64,000 nucleotides of DNA from Chondrus crispus (Eukaryota; Rhodophyta; Florideophyceae; Gigartinales; Gigartinaceae): the NCBI RefSeq assembly GCF_000350225.1, contig NW_005179026.1, positions 372,001-436,000 of the forward strand, given 5' to 3'. Position numbers and translations under genes: made by a program. Under the pieces are notes generated by a model. That model searched no databases, was not told the origin of the DNA, and was given only the letters and a program-made list of their open reading frames with translations. Of the stretch, positions 21,660 through 31,238 are shown piece by piece (within the stretch, counting starts at the first letter, position 1; each line of letters starts with the position of its first letter).

Positions 21660-22374
21660 GAACGAGAAGGGTTTGACCAGACATGGTACGGATGAATCTA
21701 GTGGCAAAGGCATTTTTCGGAGCAGGGGGTACTGACAAGCCAGACTTTCATGCGATGAAGGAGGGTGAAATCGGACGGACTCTCCCCCAAGGCTGTGGAC
21801 TTGGGCGCAGAAGTGCTGCCAGGGTGGGGCAGCTGGGAGGGGGTCAGGATGAAGAAGCGTCGCAAGGACGGGCAGGCTGAAAGCGCGTTTGCGCGGGCCT
21901 CTCCCGAGCGCTTGGCCACGGGTCGCTCGAAGGCGCTCTGCGCTAGCGCGGACTGGGACCTGTCGCGCGTGATCCTGGACGAGCGGCAGATCAAACAGGC
22001 GACGCAGTTGAAGCTGGCTTCGGGCCCGTTTCCGTTCACGTTCGGGGCGCAGTGGCCGCGCGACGCGACCGCGCCCGTGTGCTGCGACCTGCCCACAGTG
22101 CGGGCTTTCCAGGAGCAGGTCACCGGGCGCATCAAGAAGATGGCCACTATTTCTTCCAAGCCTATCAGCCTCTCAAGCGGGCTTGCCGCTGTCCTGCAAG
22201 ACCGCAAGCGCAAGATGGAGGCGAGCAGTGGGGTTTTAGCGCGGCATCAGCAGAGTTGTGTCACGTCCACGCGCTGGATTCGATCCGCCGCTTTGATCCG
22301 ATCGCATCCCACCCAATCGTTGCCCGCGTTGTGCGTTGTGTCACCCTCTAATTTACTCCGCTGTTCCGTACGAT
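21660..22374 (+). pseudogene. UTP14: UTP14 C-terminal fragment
   Basis: Frame 21683 gives LVAKAFFGAGGTDKPDF. After a one-base shift near 21760, frame 21765-22374 gives LGAEVLPGWGSWEG, KKRRKD, LSRVILDERQIKQATQLKLA, GPFPFTFGAQW and TVRAFQEQV. LPGWGSW.G followed by KKRRKD, VI..ER..K.A......PFPFT...Q and F...T is the hallmark C-terminus of UTP14, a U3 snoRNA-associated processome subunit. The true protein is several hundred residues longer upstream. A middle fragment lies inverted at 13667-14332 in the same transposon. The frameshift and the missing upstream parts indicate a captured, non-functional gene piece. Confidence 0.85.
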
Positions 22375-22507
22375 AGGCCGGCTCCCGTCAATTCATTCAC
22401 CTCCCCCCAGCCTGCCAACATTTATTATTATACGCACCCTGCTCTATCCCCAGCCCAGCTCCCCTGTCCCTCTCCCCATTCGCAGTGTCTCACCCTCCCA
22501 TCACAAT

Positions 22508-23672
22508 ATGAAGCGCTCTTCTTCAAAGCTCATCGGCAAGGTGAGCTCCATGCGCAATTTGAACAAGCTCGAGTACAAGTTGAGGTTCGACCTCCACATC
22601 GAGTCCGTGGACAAGATTATAGCGTCAAGTGATGTTGTCGTTACCTGAGAACGGGGAGCCAAGGTTATGTTAATGAAGGCTGCAAAAATTGACAGGTCTT
22701 CTCGCATCGCTCATTTCGGAGGCGAAGTTCTTTCACAAGAAGTCACTCTCTTCAAGAAGAAGAAGGAGGGCTCCAACTTCGACGACAAAGTCTACAGGCT
22801 TGCCGTTCGTCAGAACTCTCAGCGTGGTAAGATTATCGGCAAGATTAAGCTCCTTTTTGCCGATTATGTTGAGATTCCGTCATAGTCGAAGCGCGTGGGC
22901 GCCCCGCTTTCCTGTGGTGGCCGTATCGCCATGCGCGTCGTTTCTACATTTCTCGCAGAGGCAAAAAATAGGAAACCATCTCGCGGCACAGCCCTCTTCG
23001 GCTCTTACGATCCGGGATCAGATGACCAGTCATCTACGGTCGGAGATGACGACGAAGGTCGGAAATCGATGCCGGTGATTCTCTAGACGACATCGGTGTT
23101 GACGATGCTACCCTTAACGTGCAACCACCGCAACCTAAATCGCAGCAATACTTGAGAAACCTCTCGAATCTTAATCGTCAAGGGAATACACCCGCTCCTG
23201 GAGATCCTGTACAGAAGTCAAAGATACAACGCAAGCCATCTGCGTCACCGAGAACCGTGTTTTCAGGGACTGACTTGTCACTTGGAACCTCATACAGCAG
23301 TCATTTTAGAAGTACTGAGACGGACGTCGGTGCCATTAACACGGCAGGACCATCACGGGTTGAGTGTGACAAGCTGCGTAGGGAAAATCGAGCGCTCAGG
23401 CGACAGAACGATGAACTTCTTCAAGACAAGGAATCGCTTGAACGGGAGCTAGAGGACAGCCGGTATGGAGAAGACGCAGAATCTCTTAAAAACTGATGGC
23501 AGAAAACACAGCTCTGAGACGAGATGTAGGGGATCTGGAGGTAAAGCTTTCAAGGGAGCCCGTCTATTCAGATGTCGTGCCTGATTTGCGAGAGGCGAAA
23601 ATGGCACTCGCTATTCTAACTTTGGAGAAAGATGAGTTTCACCAGCAATTGAGAAAGCTGAGGAGGGGTTAA
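22508..23672 (+). pseudogene. NT-C2 domain / coiled-coil protein, decayed
   Basis: Starts ATG 22508 with KLIGKVSSMRNLNKLEYKLR and FDLHIESVD. The frame hits TGA at 22646-22648 (VVVT, stop, ERGAK), where NT-C2 domains have a Trp before the RG, and later TAG at 22883-22885 after FADYVEIPS. The same frame then runs on as an acidic linker to about 23065, shifts by one to SLDDIGVDDATLN (to 23496) and a coiled coil (LRRENRALRRQNDELLQDKE), and shifts again to a second coil ending at TAA 23670. NT-C2 followed by coiled coil is the layout of EEIG1/EHBP1- and plant PMI1-like adaptor proteins that link membranes and actin. Two nonsense and two frameshift changes show a dead, captured copy. Confidence 0.75.
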
Positions 23673-24055
23673 GAAGTGACCGGACGGTGTTCCTGTCAGT
23701 GAGCAGTCAGGAAGTCGGTCGGGGAGTACTGCCACTGCAGATGCGACTTATTTGGCACCATGAAAGGGGGCCTTCATGCTTGGTAGATATAACTTGAAGC
23801 TGGTTGGGGTTCGGATGACTACTAGTTCGACTTATGTGTGTAGCACGTCAAATACAGCATTCCAGACATATATAAACGTGGAAATGACTTTTTGAACAAC
23901 GAGAAAACGTTGCATCATCTTCGTAGATTGTGGGAGGGCAAAGACGACCAGGAATGCCCCCGAAGTAATATCTACCTACGGTACATAGGCAAATCTCGCT
24001 CCGAGTCTATATAAATACATACACAACATCTAACTCTCGAGGGCAAAAAACTTTA

Positions 24056-24340
24056 CTAGCTGCTTCTGCCACCGCCACCACCAGCACTGCTGCCATCTCC
24101 AAAAGCGAAATAACTGCCATCAGCCCCCGACCGCTGCGCCTCAGCGACAGCAGCCGTATCCAACCGCGTCAATTCAGGACTTGTAGTCATGGGCGTTTGA
24201 TCGCGTCGATGTGAGCTCCAGTCGTTCATCATGTCGAGTGTGATAAAATCGCTGTAAAAATGATGAGCCCTTCGCATGCGAAAGTTATACTCCGGTTCAT
24301 AAACATCTCAGCCACTGGGTTGACCGTTATTCGTTCAGGC
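24056..24340 (-). pseudogene. Possible C-terminal exon of an unidentified protein
   Basis: The minus strand reads ERITVNPVAEMFMN and, after a shift near 24287, PEYNFRMRRAHHFYSDFITL followed by a Gly/Ser-rich end at 24056. It looks coding but I cannot name it. It lies 230 bp inside the right TIR of the transposon. Confidence 0.35.
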
Positions 24341-24569
24341 CTCGACTGTTTTCGGCTCCAGGACCGCTCTGTCGAGATAGGGAAGTGGCGCAGGTGGGTG
24401 CAGATACGATCGGTGACGACAGCGATGAGGGAAATGTGGATGTGGCATCCGGTGATGGAATGGAAGAGGCAATAAAGACGACGACCGGACAAGAGACTAG
24501 CAAAGACGACGTCCAGTACGTAAGGTTTGCGCTGCAATGTACAGTATTTAGTTGAAATTTTCATATTAA

Positions 24570-24823
24570 ATATACACTTACCGGCTACCGTGATGGCGTG
24601 ACAGTCACGGAGAGGGCTACAAGAGCCCCAAGAGACCTCCCTGGGTCAAAATGCAAGCACAAGACGCTAAAATACTTGCAGAAACCCTAAGGGGCTGCCA
24701 TTAATTATTGTCTAGTGTTTTCAATGACTGCGGAATGGTTAAGCAACTTTTGGTGGGCTTATAACATAACTAAAGAAAAGAACGATCTTTGCACTAGAAA
24801 CCGATCTACCAGAAACCCTTGTT
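24570..24823 (-). repeat. Right terminal inverted repeat
   Basis: Reverse complement of 12525-12780. It ends ...GAAACCCTTGTT directly before CGTA (24824-24827), the second target-site copy. Confidence 0.95.
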
Positions 24824-24827
24824 CGTA

Positions 24828-26099
24828 GTCCATCGGGCTTGGGGCTATCTCCACCCTGTCCCGCGATACGTGTTCCTCCTGATCACCAATGGCAATGACT
24901 ACCGTATGTTGATCCGATCTTTTAACCTAATAAGGTCCTGTAGCGACTTGTGCCAGCTTGTGTTTCGGTTCGCTAGCTGTACCCTGCTCCTTCCGGAGGA
25001 ACACGTAGGGCCCCGGTGGGATCTCATATTGCGGTTTGCGAAGGCGTGCGTCGAAATTTCGCTTGTACCGGGCTTGTTCCTTCCGCAAACTCCTATCGGC
25101 GCCTCGCATTAGGCTCTCCAACCACGACTGCCATTTCAGGTAGTATGCTCGTGACGAGCTGATATTCTCCAATGTTGGTTGCGCTTGTAACGCAATGTTT
25201 CTCGGCGCCCGAGCCAACACCAGCTCGAAGGGCGCAATGTTCGTAGTTCGATGAACTTGTGTGTTGTAGGCGAACGTCACAGCGTCGCTAAATAAGTCCC
25301 AGCCCTTGGGGTGCTCTCCAACGTATTTTCGCAACGCGGAAGTCAGCGTGCGGTTAAATCTCTCAACTTGGCCGTTGGCTTGCGGGTGGTACGTAATCGT
25401 GAACACATTGCGAATGCCGAGAATTCGACAGACGTTCTGAAAGAACCGGGCCGTGAACTGTGTTCCATTGTCGGACATCAGCTTGACTGGCGGTCCGTAC
25501 ACGAATACCCAATGGTGAACGAAGGCTTGTGCGATGTGCGCAGCTGATATCTTCTTCAACGGTACGGTTCGTACCAGTTTCGAGTATCGATCGCTGATCA
25601 CGAGAATATACCGATTTCCTCGCTTAGTTGTAATTAGCTCGCCGAGGATGTCGATGGCGACAAATTCCAGCCGAGCTTTGGGCGTGAACAGCTTCATTTC
25701 CTTCGTGTTTCTTCTTAACTTCACCCTTTCCTGCGCACATGCCGCGAAATTCTTCGCGACTGCATAGCAGTCTAGGGCCATCGTAGGCCAATAAAAATAC
25801 CTTCTCAAAGTCTTGTAAAGTTTCCTGCCTCCCGGGTGGCCTGCCAATTTTGCGTAGTGGCTCAACCCTAGGACGCGGTCCCTTAACGATTGTGGCATTA
25901 CCACTTGTACAAACTGTGCTGCGGTACGGCATAGAGTTCCTTCGAGTTCTTCGGTCTCCGTGCTGAACGTTCTCACCTTTCCGGCTTCCATTTCTTCCTT
26001 GATGCGGTTGCAGAAGGGGTCGACGGCTTGCTCGCGAATGAGCTCCTCCAGAGTGACAGTTTGGAAGTGATCGAGGCGATCAGAGGCGGCCCCCCTCAA
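24828..26099 (-). pseudogene. Chromovirus B integrase
   Basis: From 26099 down: a short linker, then the N-terminal zinc-binding region with HYAKLAGHPGG and CAQERVKLR (the first Cys of the usual Cys-x2-Cys pair reads Phe/Ala: NFAACAQ), then the core with AIDILGEL, MSDNGTQF and PQANGQVERFN supplying Asp, Asp and Glu. A GPY/F-type region (EIPPGPYVFLRKEQG, HKLAQVATGPY) ends in TAG at 24927, where copy A has Gln. After the stop the frame continues VIAIGDQEEHVSRDRVEIAP to the transposon insertion at 24827. It joins integrase remains at 12520 once the transposon is removed. The RT frame upstream is offset by one at a run of six G. Confidence 0.9.
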
Positions 26100-27411
26100 G
26101 AGCGAGGATGTCGTCTAACGCATCCAAACTGTCCTCGTCCTCCACTGTAACCTCGGCCGGTTCGGCCATAAAGCATGGGATTTCGTCGTCGATTTCGTCG
26201 ACGGTTTCTCCTGCAGTTTGCAACATTGACAAAGTGTCCGCCTGGCTGTTAGCCTTTCCCTTTTTGTACTTGATTTCAAAATCAAATTCCGAGAGGCGTA
26301 GCCTCCATCGGATTAATCTCCCACTGGGGTCGGTTATGTTCATCAACCACCTCAATGAGGCATGGTCGGTATGCACGACGAAGTGCTCGCCATATAGATA
26401 TGGTCTTAAAGTCTGTACGGCCCAAATTACGGCTAGACATTCTTCTTCTGATACAGAATAGTTTCTCTCGGCTGCGGCTAACGTTCTTGAAAAGAACACG
26501 ATGGGTTTGCGTTGCGCATCCGGGTGTGTTTGAAAAAGTGCAGCGCCTATTTGGTAGTCGCTTGCATCGGTATCTACCGAGTAGGGTAGGTCCTTCTTCG
26601 GCAGCGCCAACACCGGCGGTGCCAAGATAGCGTCCTTGAGCTTATGAAAAGCTTTCTTGCACGGTTCTTCGAATCCTTCCAACTGGACCAGTTGTCCCTT
26701 CTTCAATAGTTGATTGAGCGGATGCGCGATTTTCGCGTAATGTGGGACAAACCGACGGTACACATTACAAAGTCCCAAGAAGATTCTGAGCTGGGTCTGC
26801 GTTTGAGGGTACCTCACTTGTTCCAACGCCGCGATGCGAGCGGCATCAACCTCCAATGTACCTGACCGAACGACATGGCCCAGGTACTTGATCTTTTCGA
26901 CGAAAAATTCACACTTGCGAAGCTTGAGGTTCACTCCTGCCTTCTCCAACACAGACAGTATGTCACCAACATGAACTGTGTGTTCTTCCCAAGACTTGCT
27001 AAAGATGATGATATCATCCAAATACACCAGACACGACTTCCATCGGAACGGAGAGAGCAGTATATCCATGGCTCTCTGAAACGTCTCCGGCGCGTTGGTA
27101 AGCCCGAAGGGCATTCTTGAAAAACGGTAGAGACCTGATTGACACGAAAAAGCTGTCTTGTCGCGGTCCGCTTCGGGAATAGGCATCTGCCAATACCCCG
27201 AGATTGCGTCGAACGCGGAGGAAACCTTGGTGTCACCAAGCGAGTCCAGACACTCGTCCATGCACGGTAACGGGTACGTGTCCTTCACCGTCATCGCGTT
27301 TAACCTACTGTATTCTACGCAAAAGGGCATGGATCCGTCCGGCTTGGGCACTAATAAAACGAGCGACGCCCATTCTGACTGCGCTGGTTCGATGACTCCT
27401 GTTTCTAACAT
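26080..27411 (-). CDS. Chromovirus B reverse transcriptase and RNase H
   Basis: Open frame of 443 codons. RT domain in order: VIEPAQSEWASLVLLVPKPD, YSRLNAMTVKDTYPLP, MPFGLTNAPETFQRAMD, and the catalytic LVYLDDIIIFS. Then the connection and RNase H: DTDASDYQIGAALFQ, EEECLAVIWA, TDHASLRWLM, where D, E and D are kept. It is the best preserved pol part in the window. It ends where a G6 run (about 26090-26095) shifts the frame into the integrase; an indel there, or programmed slippage, would fuse the two. It belongs to a single polyprotein with 27460-28585 upstream. Confidence 0.92.
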   Translation of the reverse strand: MLETGVIEPAQSEWASLVLLVPKPDGSMPFCVEYSRLNAMTVKDTYPLPCMDECLDSLGDTKVSSAFDAISGYWQMPIPEADRDKTAFSCQSGLYRFSRMPFGLTNAPETFQRAMDILLSPFRWKSCLVYLDDIIIFSKSWEEHTVHVGDILSVLEKAGVNLKLRKCEFFVEKIKYLGHVVRSGTLEVDAARIAALEQVRYPQTQTQLRIFLGLCNVYRRFVPHYAKIAHPLNQLLKKGQLVQLEGFEEPCKKAFHKLKDAILAPPVLALPKKDLPYSVDTDASDYQIGAALFQTHPDAQRKPIVFFSRTLAAAERNYSVSEEECLAVIWAVQTLRPYLYGEHFVVHTDHASLRWLMNITDPSGRLIRWRLRLSEFDFEIKYKKGKANSQADTLSMLQTAGETVDEIDDEIPCFMAEPAEVTVEDEDSLDALDDILALEGGRL

Positions 27412-27459
27412 CTTCTGTACTTCTGCGTCCTCGACCTCCCGAGACTTTGGCCCGGCTCG

Positions 27460-28585
27460 TTAGGGAGCTTGTGCGACGGGCCTGGTCCCCGAGACCAGCT
27501 CGATCCGGTGGACTGTGATATTAGTTTCACCAAGCGTCCCATCCCACATCTTATAATATGTCTTCAACATCCGTCGGAACCGCTCGCGCAGCCGTTCCGG
27601 CACGTGGCTCAGGTCGAGGTTCTCCACTTCCGGCGGTGGGGGCTCAATCCGCTGCTCCAGCTTCGTAGCTGCCGACGCGGAGAGCCCTGCCGACAGTTCT
27701 TCTGGCTGGTCCTCGCGCGCTTGATCCGACGGTTCGCATCTTGTCTCGCCCGTAGGCGTCTTGGTGGAATTAGGAAAATTTTCGTTCTTCCTTTCTTGAA
27801 TTCCGAGAACTTCACCAATGGTGGTTTTGCTCTCAAGCACGGCTCTCGGGTGCGGTAGTAATTCTGCCACCACTTGGCCTTTTTGCACCCGGACAGGGTA
27901 CGTCCTAAAATTCGCAACGAGTAAACGAAATGGCCTGTCAGGCTCAACCTGAACGACACCATTCGTGCACGTCAACCCGTGCCTTTCGTACAACGACGAG
28001 TACGGCTGAACCACAACCAAGCCCGCCCTCTTCGAGGTGCATTCCACGACGCGTTGCGTCCCTGGCTCGATAGTCGTGGCTCTTGCCACTTTTACCTTGG
28101 GGGAAATTCCCTCCCCCTTTCCATTATTCTCGTCCTCTCCCGCGACGAGATTCTTCTTCCTTTTTCTCGTCGAGAACCGCCTCACTATCGGAACCTCCGA
28201 GGAATCCGCCAACTCAACCGTTTTCTTCCTTGGATAGTTGCTTCCACAAACCGGTCACAGTAGTCCGCGCCTAGAATTAGCGGGACTGCTAGTTTTTCGC
28301 ATACAATAAACTCGGCTGCAGCCACGAAATGTCCAAGCGTCACAGGCATTCCAATTGTGCCGAGAGTCCGGAGTGGCCTATTGTTCGTGTCGCCGATATC
28401 TTCGGTCGGTCCGTAGGACACCAACATTTCCATTCCTGCCGGAAGTTCCGACCTTCGAACCAATTCGGTCCGGCGCCTGTGTCCAACACTGAAAACACTC
28501 GACTCATCAATCCGACTGTTCGTCCAATATTCTCGTAAACTTTGTAGTTTTTTTTCGCGCCAGAACCAAGATCCTTTGAGCACAT
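27460..28585 (-). pseudogene. Chromovirus B protease and dUTPase-like spacer
   Basis: From 28585 down: a region with SRVFSVLDTGAGPNW, the aspartic protease active site DTG, in the frame of 28340-28585. The protease then continues in other frames: FVAAAEFIVCEKLAVPLILG and DYCDRFVEATIQGRK (28185-28583). The next frame (27460-28212) gives VVVQPYSSLYERHGLTCTNG, PDRPFRLLVANF and VRVQKGQVVAEL, the beta-barrel pattern of the dUTPase-like spacer found between protease and RT in many chromoviruses. It ends LRERFRRMLKTYYKMWDG, leading to RT. Two frame changes are needed, so the copy is damaged. Confidence 0.8.
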
Positions 28586-28820
28586 TCTTGTCGCTTAACC
28601 TTGTACCAGGGCCTACGAGTTTGATCCATCGGACGATCCTTGTCTCGACTTAGAATCTTCTTGACAACAGTCAGCTCCTTCAAATTATCCACTATTCTAA
28701 CTACGTCCTCGTCGAGGCCTTCCCTTCTTGCTAGAGACGGGGAACGGGACTGAGTCCCGGACGCAGTACGTTGAAACTGCACCTCTCGTGACTCCTTTGA
28801 GATTCCCTTCTGTAGTTTCC

Positions 28821-29100
28821 CTACGGCTGCGGGTTCCTTCTCACGTCCGACGACGCGGGCCCCGCGGCGGGCCCTCTAAAGGGTTGGTTCGACCTCGGCG
28901 TTGAAGCACTCGACGTGCTCGCCGTCTGTGAATCGAACCAATTCTTGACTCTCAGATAACTCGTCGATGGTATCCCTAACCTCTCCACCGGAGACAACGC
29001 CTCATAATTCTCCAAAACTTGGTGCATTTCTCGGAGGGAAAGAATGCACGTTGGCGCGGCGTGCCCCTTCTCGTAACAGTGATAGCACACCAGCTCGTGC
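28821..29100 (-). pseudogene. Chromovirus B gag zinc knuckle (nucleocapsid)
   Basis: The minus strand reads CYHCYEKGHAAPTC, a perfect CX2CX4HX4C knuckle, followed by a Ser/Pro-rich tail. It would bind element RNA during packaging. It sits between the capsid (29703-30161) and the protease, as expected, but frames between them are broken. Confidence 0.85.
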
Positions 29101-29702
29101 TTCTTGACGGGATATTACGGCCTAGGCCCTCCACGGGCCGGCGGTCTTCCTTGACGTTGCCGCCTTCCCATCCAGCCTGGCCTTCGAAACGTCATACCCT
29201 TGTCTTCCATCGGAATGCGCCGCGCCGGCGTGTGGCCGGGCCCCCGGAACATCATCACGGGATCCGTGGGCTCTGAAACGATTCCGTCGTGTATGTGGGC
29301 GTCAGTAAAGTTGACGACCCGCTGGCTCCGTAGTCCCCGTGTCCGTAGCCTTCAGATGGCTCAATAGAATCGCATTCGGCGACTAATGCTCCTTCATAAT
29401 AATTTTCATTACTTCTCTGCGCACTGCGCTCCTCTGACGCAGAGATTGACTCGGCTAAGTGGACGGCGGCGTGACCTTTACGACCGGGATAAGAAGAAGC
29501 CCTCGCCTTGTTCCCTGCCCTGAACGTCGACGGCGTCTGAATCGTGATCTTCTTGGTCTTCTTGTCCTTGGCGCGGCTCGCCGAGCCATGCGCCTTTGCG
29601 GAATTTTGCCAATCTCAAAAATGAGACATCTCGGTTATCTTGTCAATACTGCGATGCCATGGGCTTGATACTGGCATCTAGCCCCTCGATGGACATGGTC
29701 AT

Positions 29703-30161
29703 CTACTCCTCCACGGAATAAACATTCCCACAGCGGTTGCTCCCGTCTGTGAGGCGAATGTAAAATTCCATTTCGTCTTCAGACGGTCTCTGCCGAACTT
29801 CTCGCAATGCGGGCACGGCTTGACGGATCGCCTCGTCGGTGGCGAGACTTCTCAATAGCCCCTGTACGGCCTCCGGCCAGGCGGATATCTTCCCATGATG
29901 GGATCCCGCCATCTGAGACACGGAAGTGTACTGTCTTAGGGCGATGCCACTAAGGAATTCGGGCAACAAGCGAATCGCTTGGCCCTCATTCATCTCCTGA
30001 GTATCAAACTCCTGAACCAACTTCGCCAAAAAATCCAACACAAGGACGCCGTCTTCTCCTGTGAACGTGTTGTCCTTCTTCACCTTAGGCGGAATATCTC
30101 TCCTCCTTTTTCGCACGGCGGTCCGCCGGGAACTTGACAAATATGTCTGCGGGTTCCGCAA
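29703..30161 (-). pseudogene. Chromovirus B gag capsid region
   Basis: Minus-strand frame with FTGEDGVLVLDFLAKLVQEF, IRLLPEFLSGIALRQYTSV and RPSEDEMEFYIRLTDGSNR. This is the usual Ty3/gypsy gag layout, with the Leu-rich capsid helix and the (D/E)-x-E-x-F-x-x-R-L segment. The upstream part of gag is in another frame (30521-31120). Confidence 0.75.
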
Positions 30162-30520
30162 GCGGTACGTTCGGGTACGAAAGTAATTTCTTGAAGAGGT
30201 AGTTGGTCGGATTCAGCTCCCCCAGCTCCTCCCATCGCGGCCCGCGCCGCGTTGCGACATCTTCGGGTTCCGCGTCTTTGTCTCTCCGCGAGGCGGATGA
30301 AGTGACTCCGCCTCGTCTGGAGGAAATTTTCTTGCTTGACGAAATTCCGTTTCCTTCTTCTGAACGCGTTCGGATTCGCCCGAGTGGTTCGAAGAGCCGT
30401 CGCCACCATGTTCAGAGGGACCATGCGACTGCAACTGTGAGTCGTGGTTCTCCGGATCGTCAGGACAGTGACTCTTGCTTGTACGTCGCTTGTCCTTCTT
30501 GGAGGACTTCGACTTGGAGC

Positions 30521-31120
30521 TCAGCTGTCGAGCGGGCTTTCCTTCTTCGACCGACGGTCGCCCTCTCTACCCAAAGGGAGCGGCTCGTCGTCCGATCCTT
30601 GCGGAGCTTGATCCGCGGCCTGCTCGAGGTCCTTGAGACGTTGCGCGGCGCGATCGAATCGGTCATCGATGCTTGTTCTAAATTTCCCTAAGGACTCCAA
30701 GGCTTGATTCACGTCGCGCCTCGCGTCCTTAACTGAGAGTTTTAACGAAGCTAGGACCTCCGGCTCCGCGCCGTCGGTTACCTTCCCTCGTTCCTTCTCA
30801 ACGAGATCCACGCGAGCTATCAGCTCTCCCAACACGATGTGGAACTCGACTGCTTGCAACTCCAGTTGCTTTCGCACTAGGGCCAATTCATCCTCGAGAA
30901 TTTTCTTATTCTCTCGGCGAATTTCGCTGCCCATCTTCTCGAACTTCTCGTCGAGGTCATTCCTGTCGGCGATAATCCCGGTAGGGGATTCTTGATGTCC
31001 GGGATCCGTGGCCGTGTTAGCCTGGCTCCGGGTGCGAGGACCTCGCCGGATCCTCGACGCCCGTGCTGATCCGCTTCTACTCGCCCCGGAACCGATGTCC
31101 CCGTGTGCGGTTGTTGACAT
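30521..31120 (-). CDS. Chromovirus B gag N-terminal coiled coil
   Basis: 199 codons from ATG at 31120, 119 bp inside the 5' LTR end. A basic, Ser/Arg-rich start is followed by a long heptad-like helix (about residues 50-165, DEKFEKMGSEIRRENKKILE and similar), which would drive self-association. It ends at TAG or another stop at 30521, after which gag goes on in another frame. A coiled-coil start of gag is also seen in element D (33716-34090). Confidence 0.75.
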   Translation of the reverse strand: MSTTAHGDIGSGASRSGSARASRIRRGPRTRSQANTATDPGHQESPTGIIADRNDLDEKFEKMGSEIRRENKKILEDELALVRKQLELQAVEFHIVLGELIARVDLVEKERGKVTDGAEPEVLASLKLSVKDARRDVNQALESLGKFRTSIDDRFDRAAQRLKDLEQAADQAPQGSDDEPLPLGREGDRRSKKESPLDS

Positions 31121-31216
31121 TGTTCAATGTAGCGAAAGAACCTAAAAAAAGATACTGATAAAAATTAAAAAGAGACTCTGTTACCCAGACCAATTTCCTT
31201 GTCGTAGACATAACCT

Positions 31217-31234
31217 TTCTAGGTCGAGAGACCA
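31217..31234 (-). other. Primer-binding site of chromovirus B
   Basis: The minus strand reads TGGTCTCTCGACCTAGAA, starting TGG, four bases inside the LTR end. The same 18 bases, with one change, follow the 5' LTR of element D (33461-33478). It should pair with the 3' end of a host tRNA that ends ...GAGAGACCA or similar. Confidence 0.75.
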
Positions 31235-31238
31235 CTTT

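Larger units (their letters stand above)
12525..24823 (+). mobile_element. 12.3-kb TIR DNA transposon with DUF7869-type transposase and ParB-methyltransferase
   Basis: Element bounded by inverted repeats of about 250 bp beginning AACA(G/A)GGGTTTC at both ends and flanked by CGTA on each side. Removing it joins the two halves of chromovirus B in the pol tail. Inside, in order: a UTP14 middle fragment (minus, 13667-14332), a DUF7869-type transposase-like protein (plus, 14528-16849), a ParB-like/adenine-methyltransferase-like protein (plus, 18300-21322), the UTP14 C-terminus (plus, 21660-22374), and a decayed NT-C2/coiled-coil gene (plus, 22508-23672). The 4-bp duplication and long TIRs recall superfamilies such as Sola, but I cannot assign one. 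The TIRs are about 85-90 percent alike, so the insertion is not recent. Confidence 0.92.

Noticed and set aside
22646..22648. Selenocysteine or alternative genetic code at the in-frame TGA
   Set aside because: The position is a conserved Trp, a second in-frame stop is TAG, two frameshifts follow, and TGA and TAG act as normal stops elsewhere in the window.
30203..30691. 162-aa plus-strand frame in the gag region of B
   Set aside because: Arg/Ser-rich shadow of gag on the minus strand.
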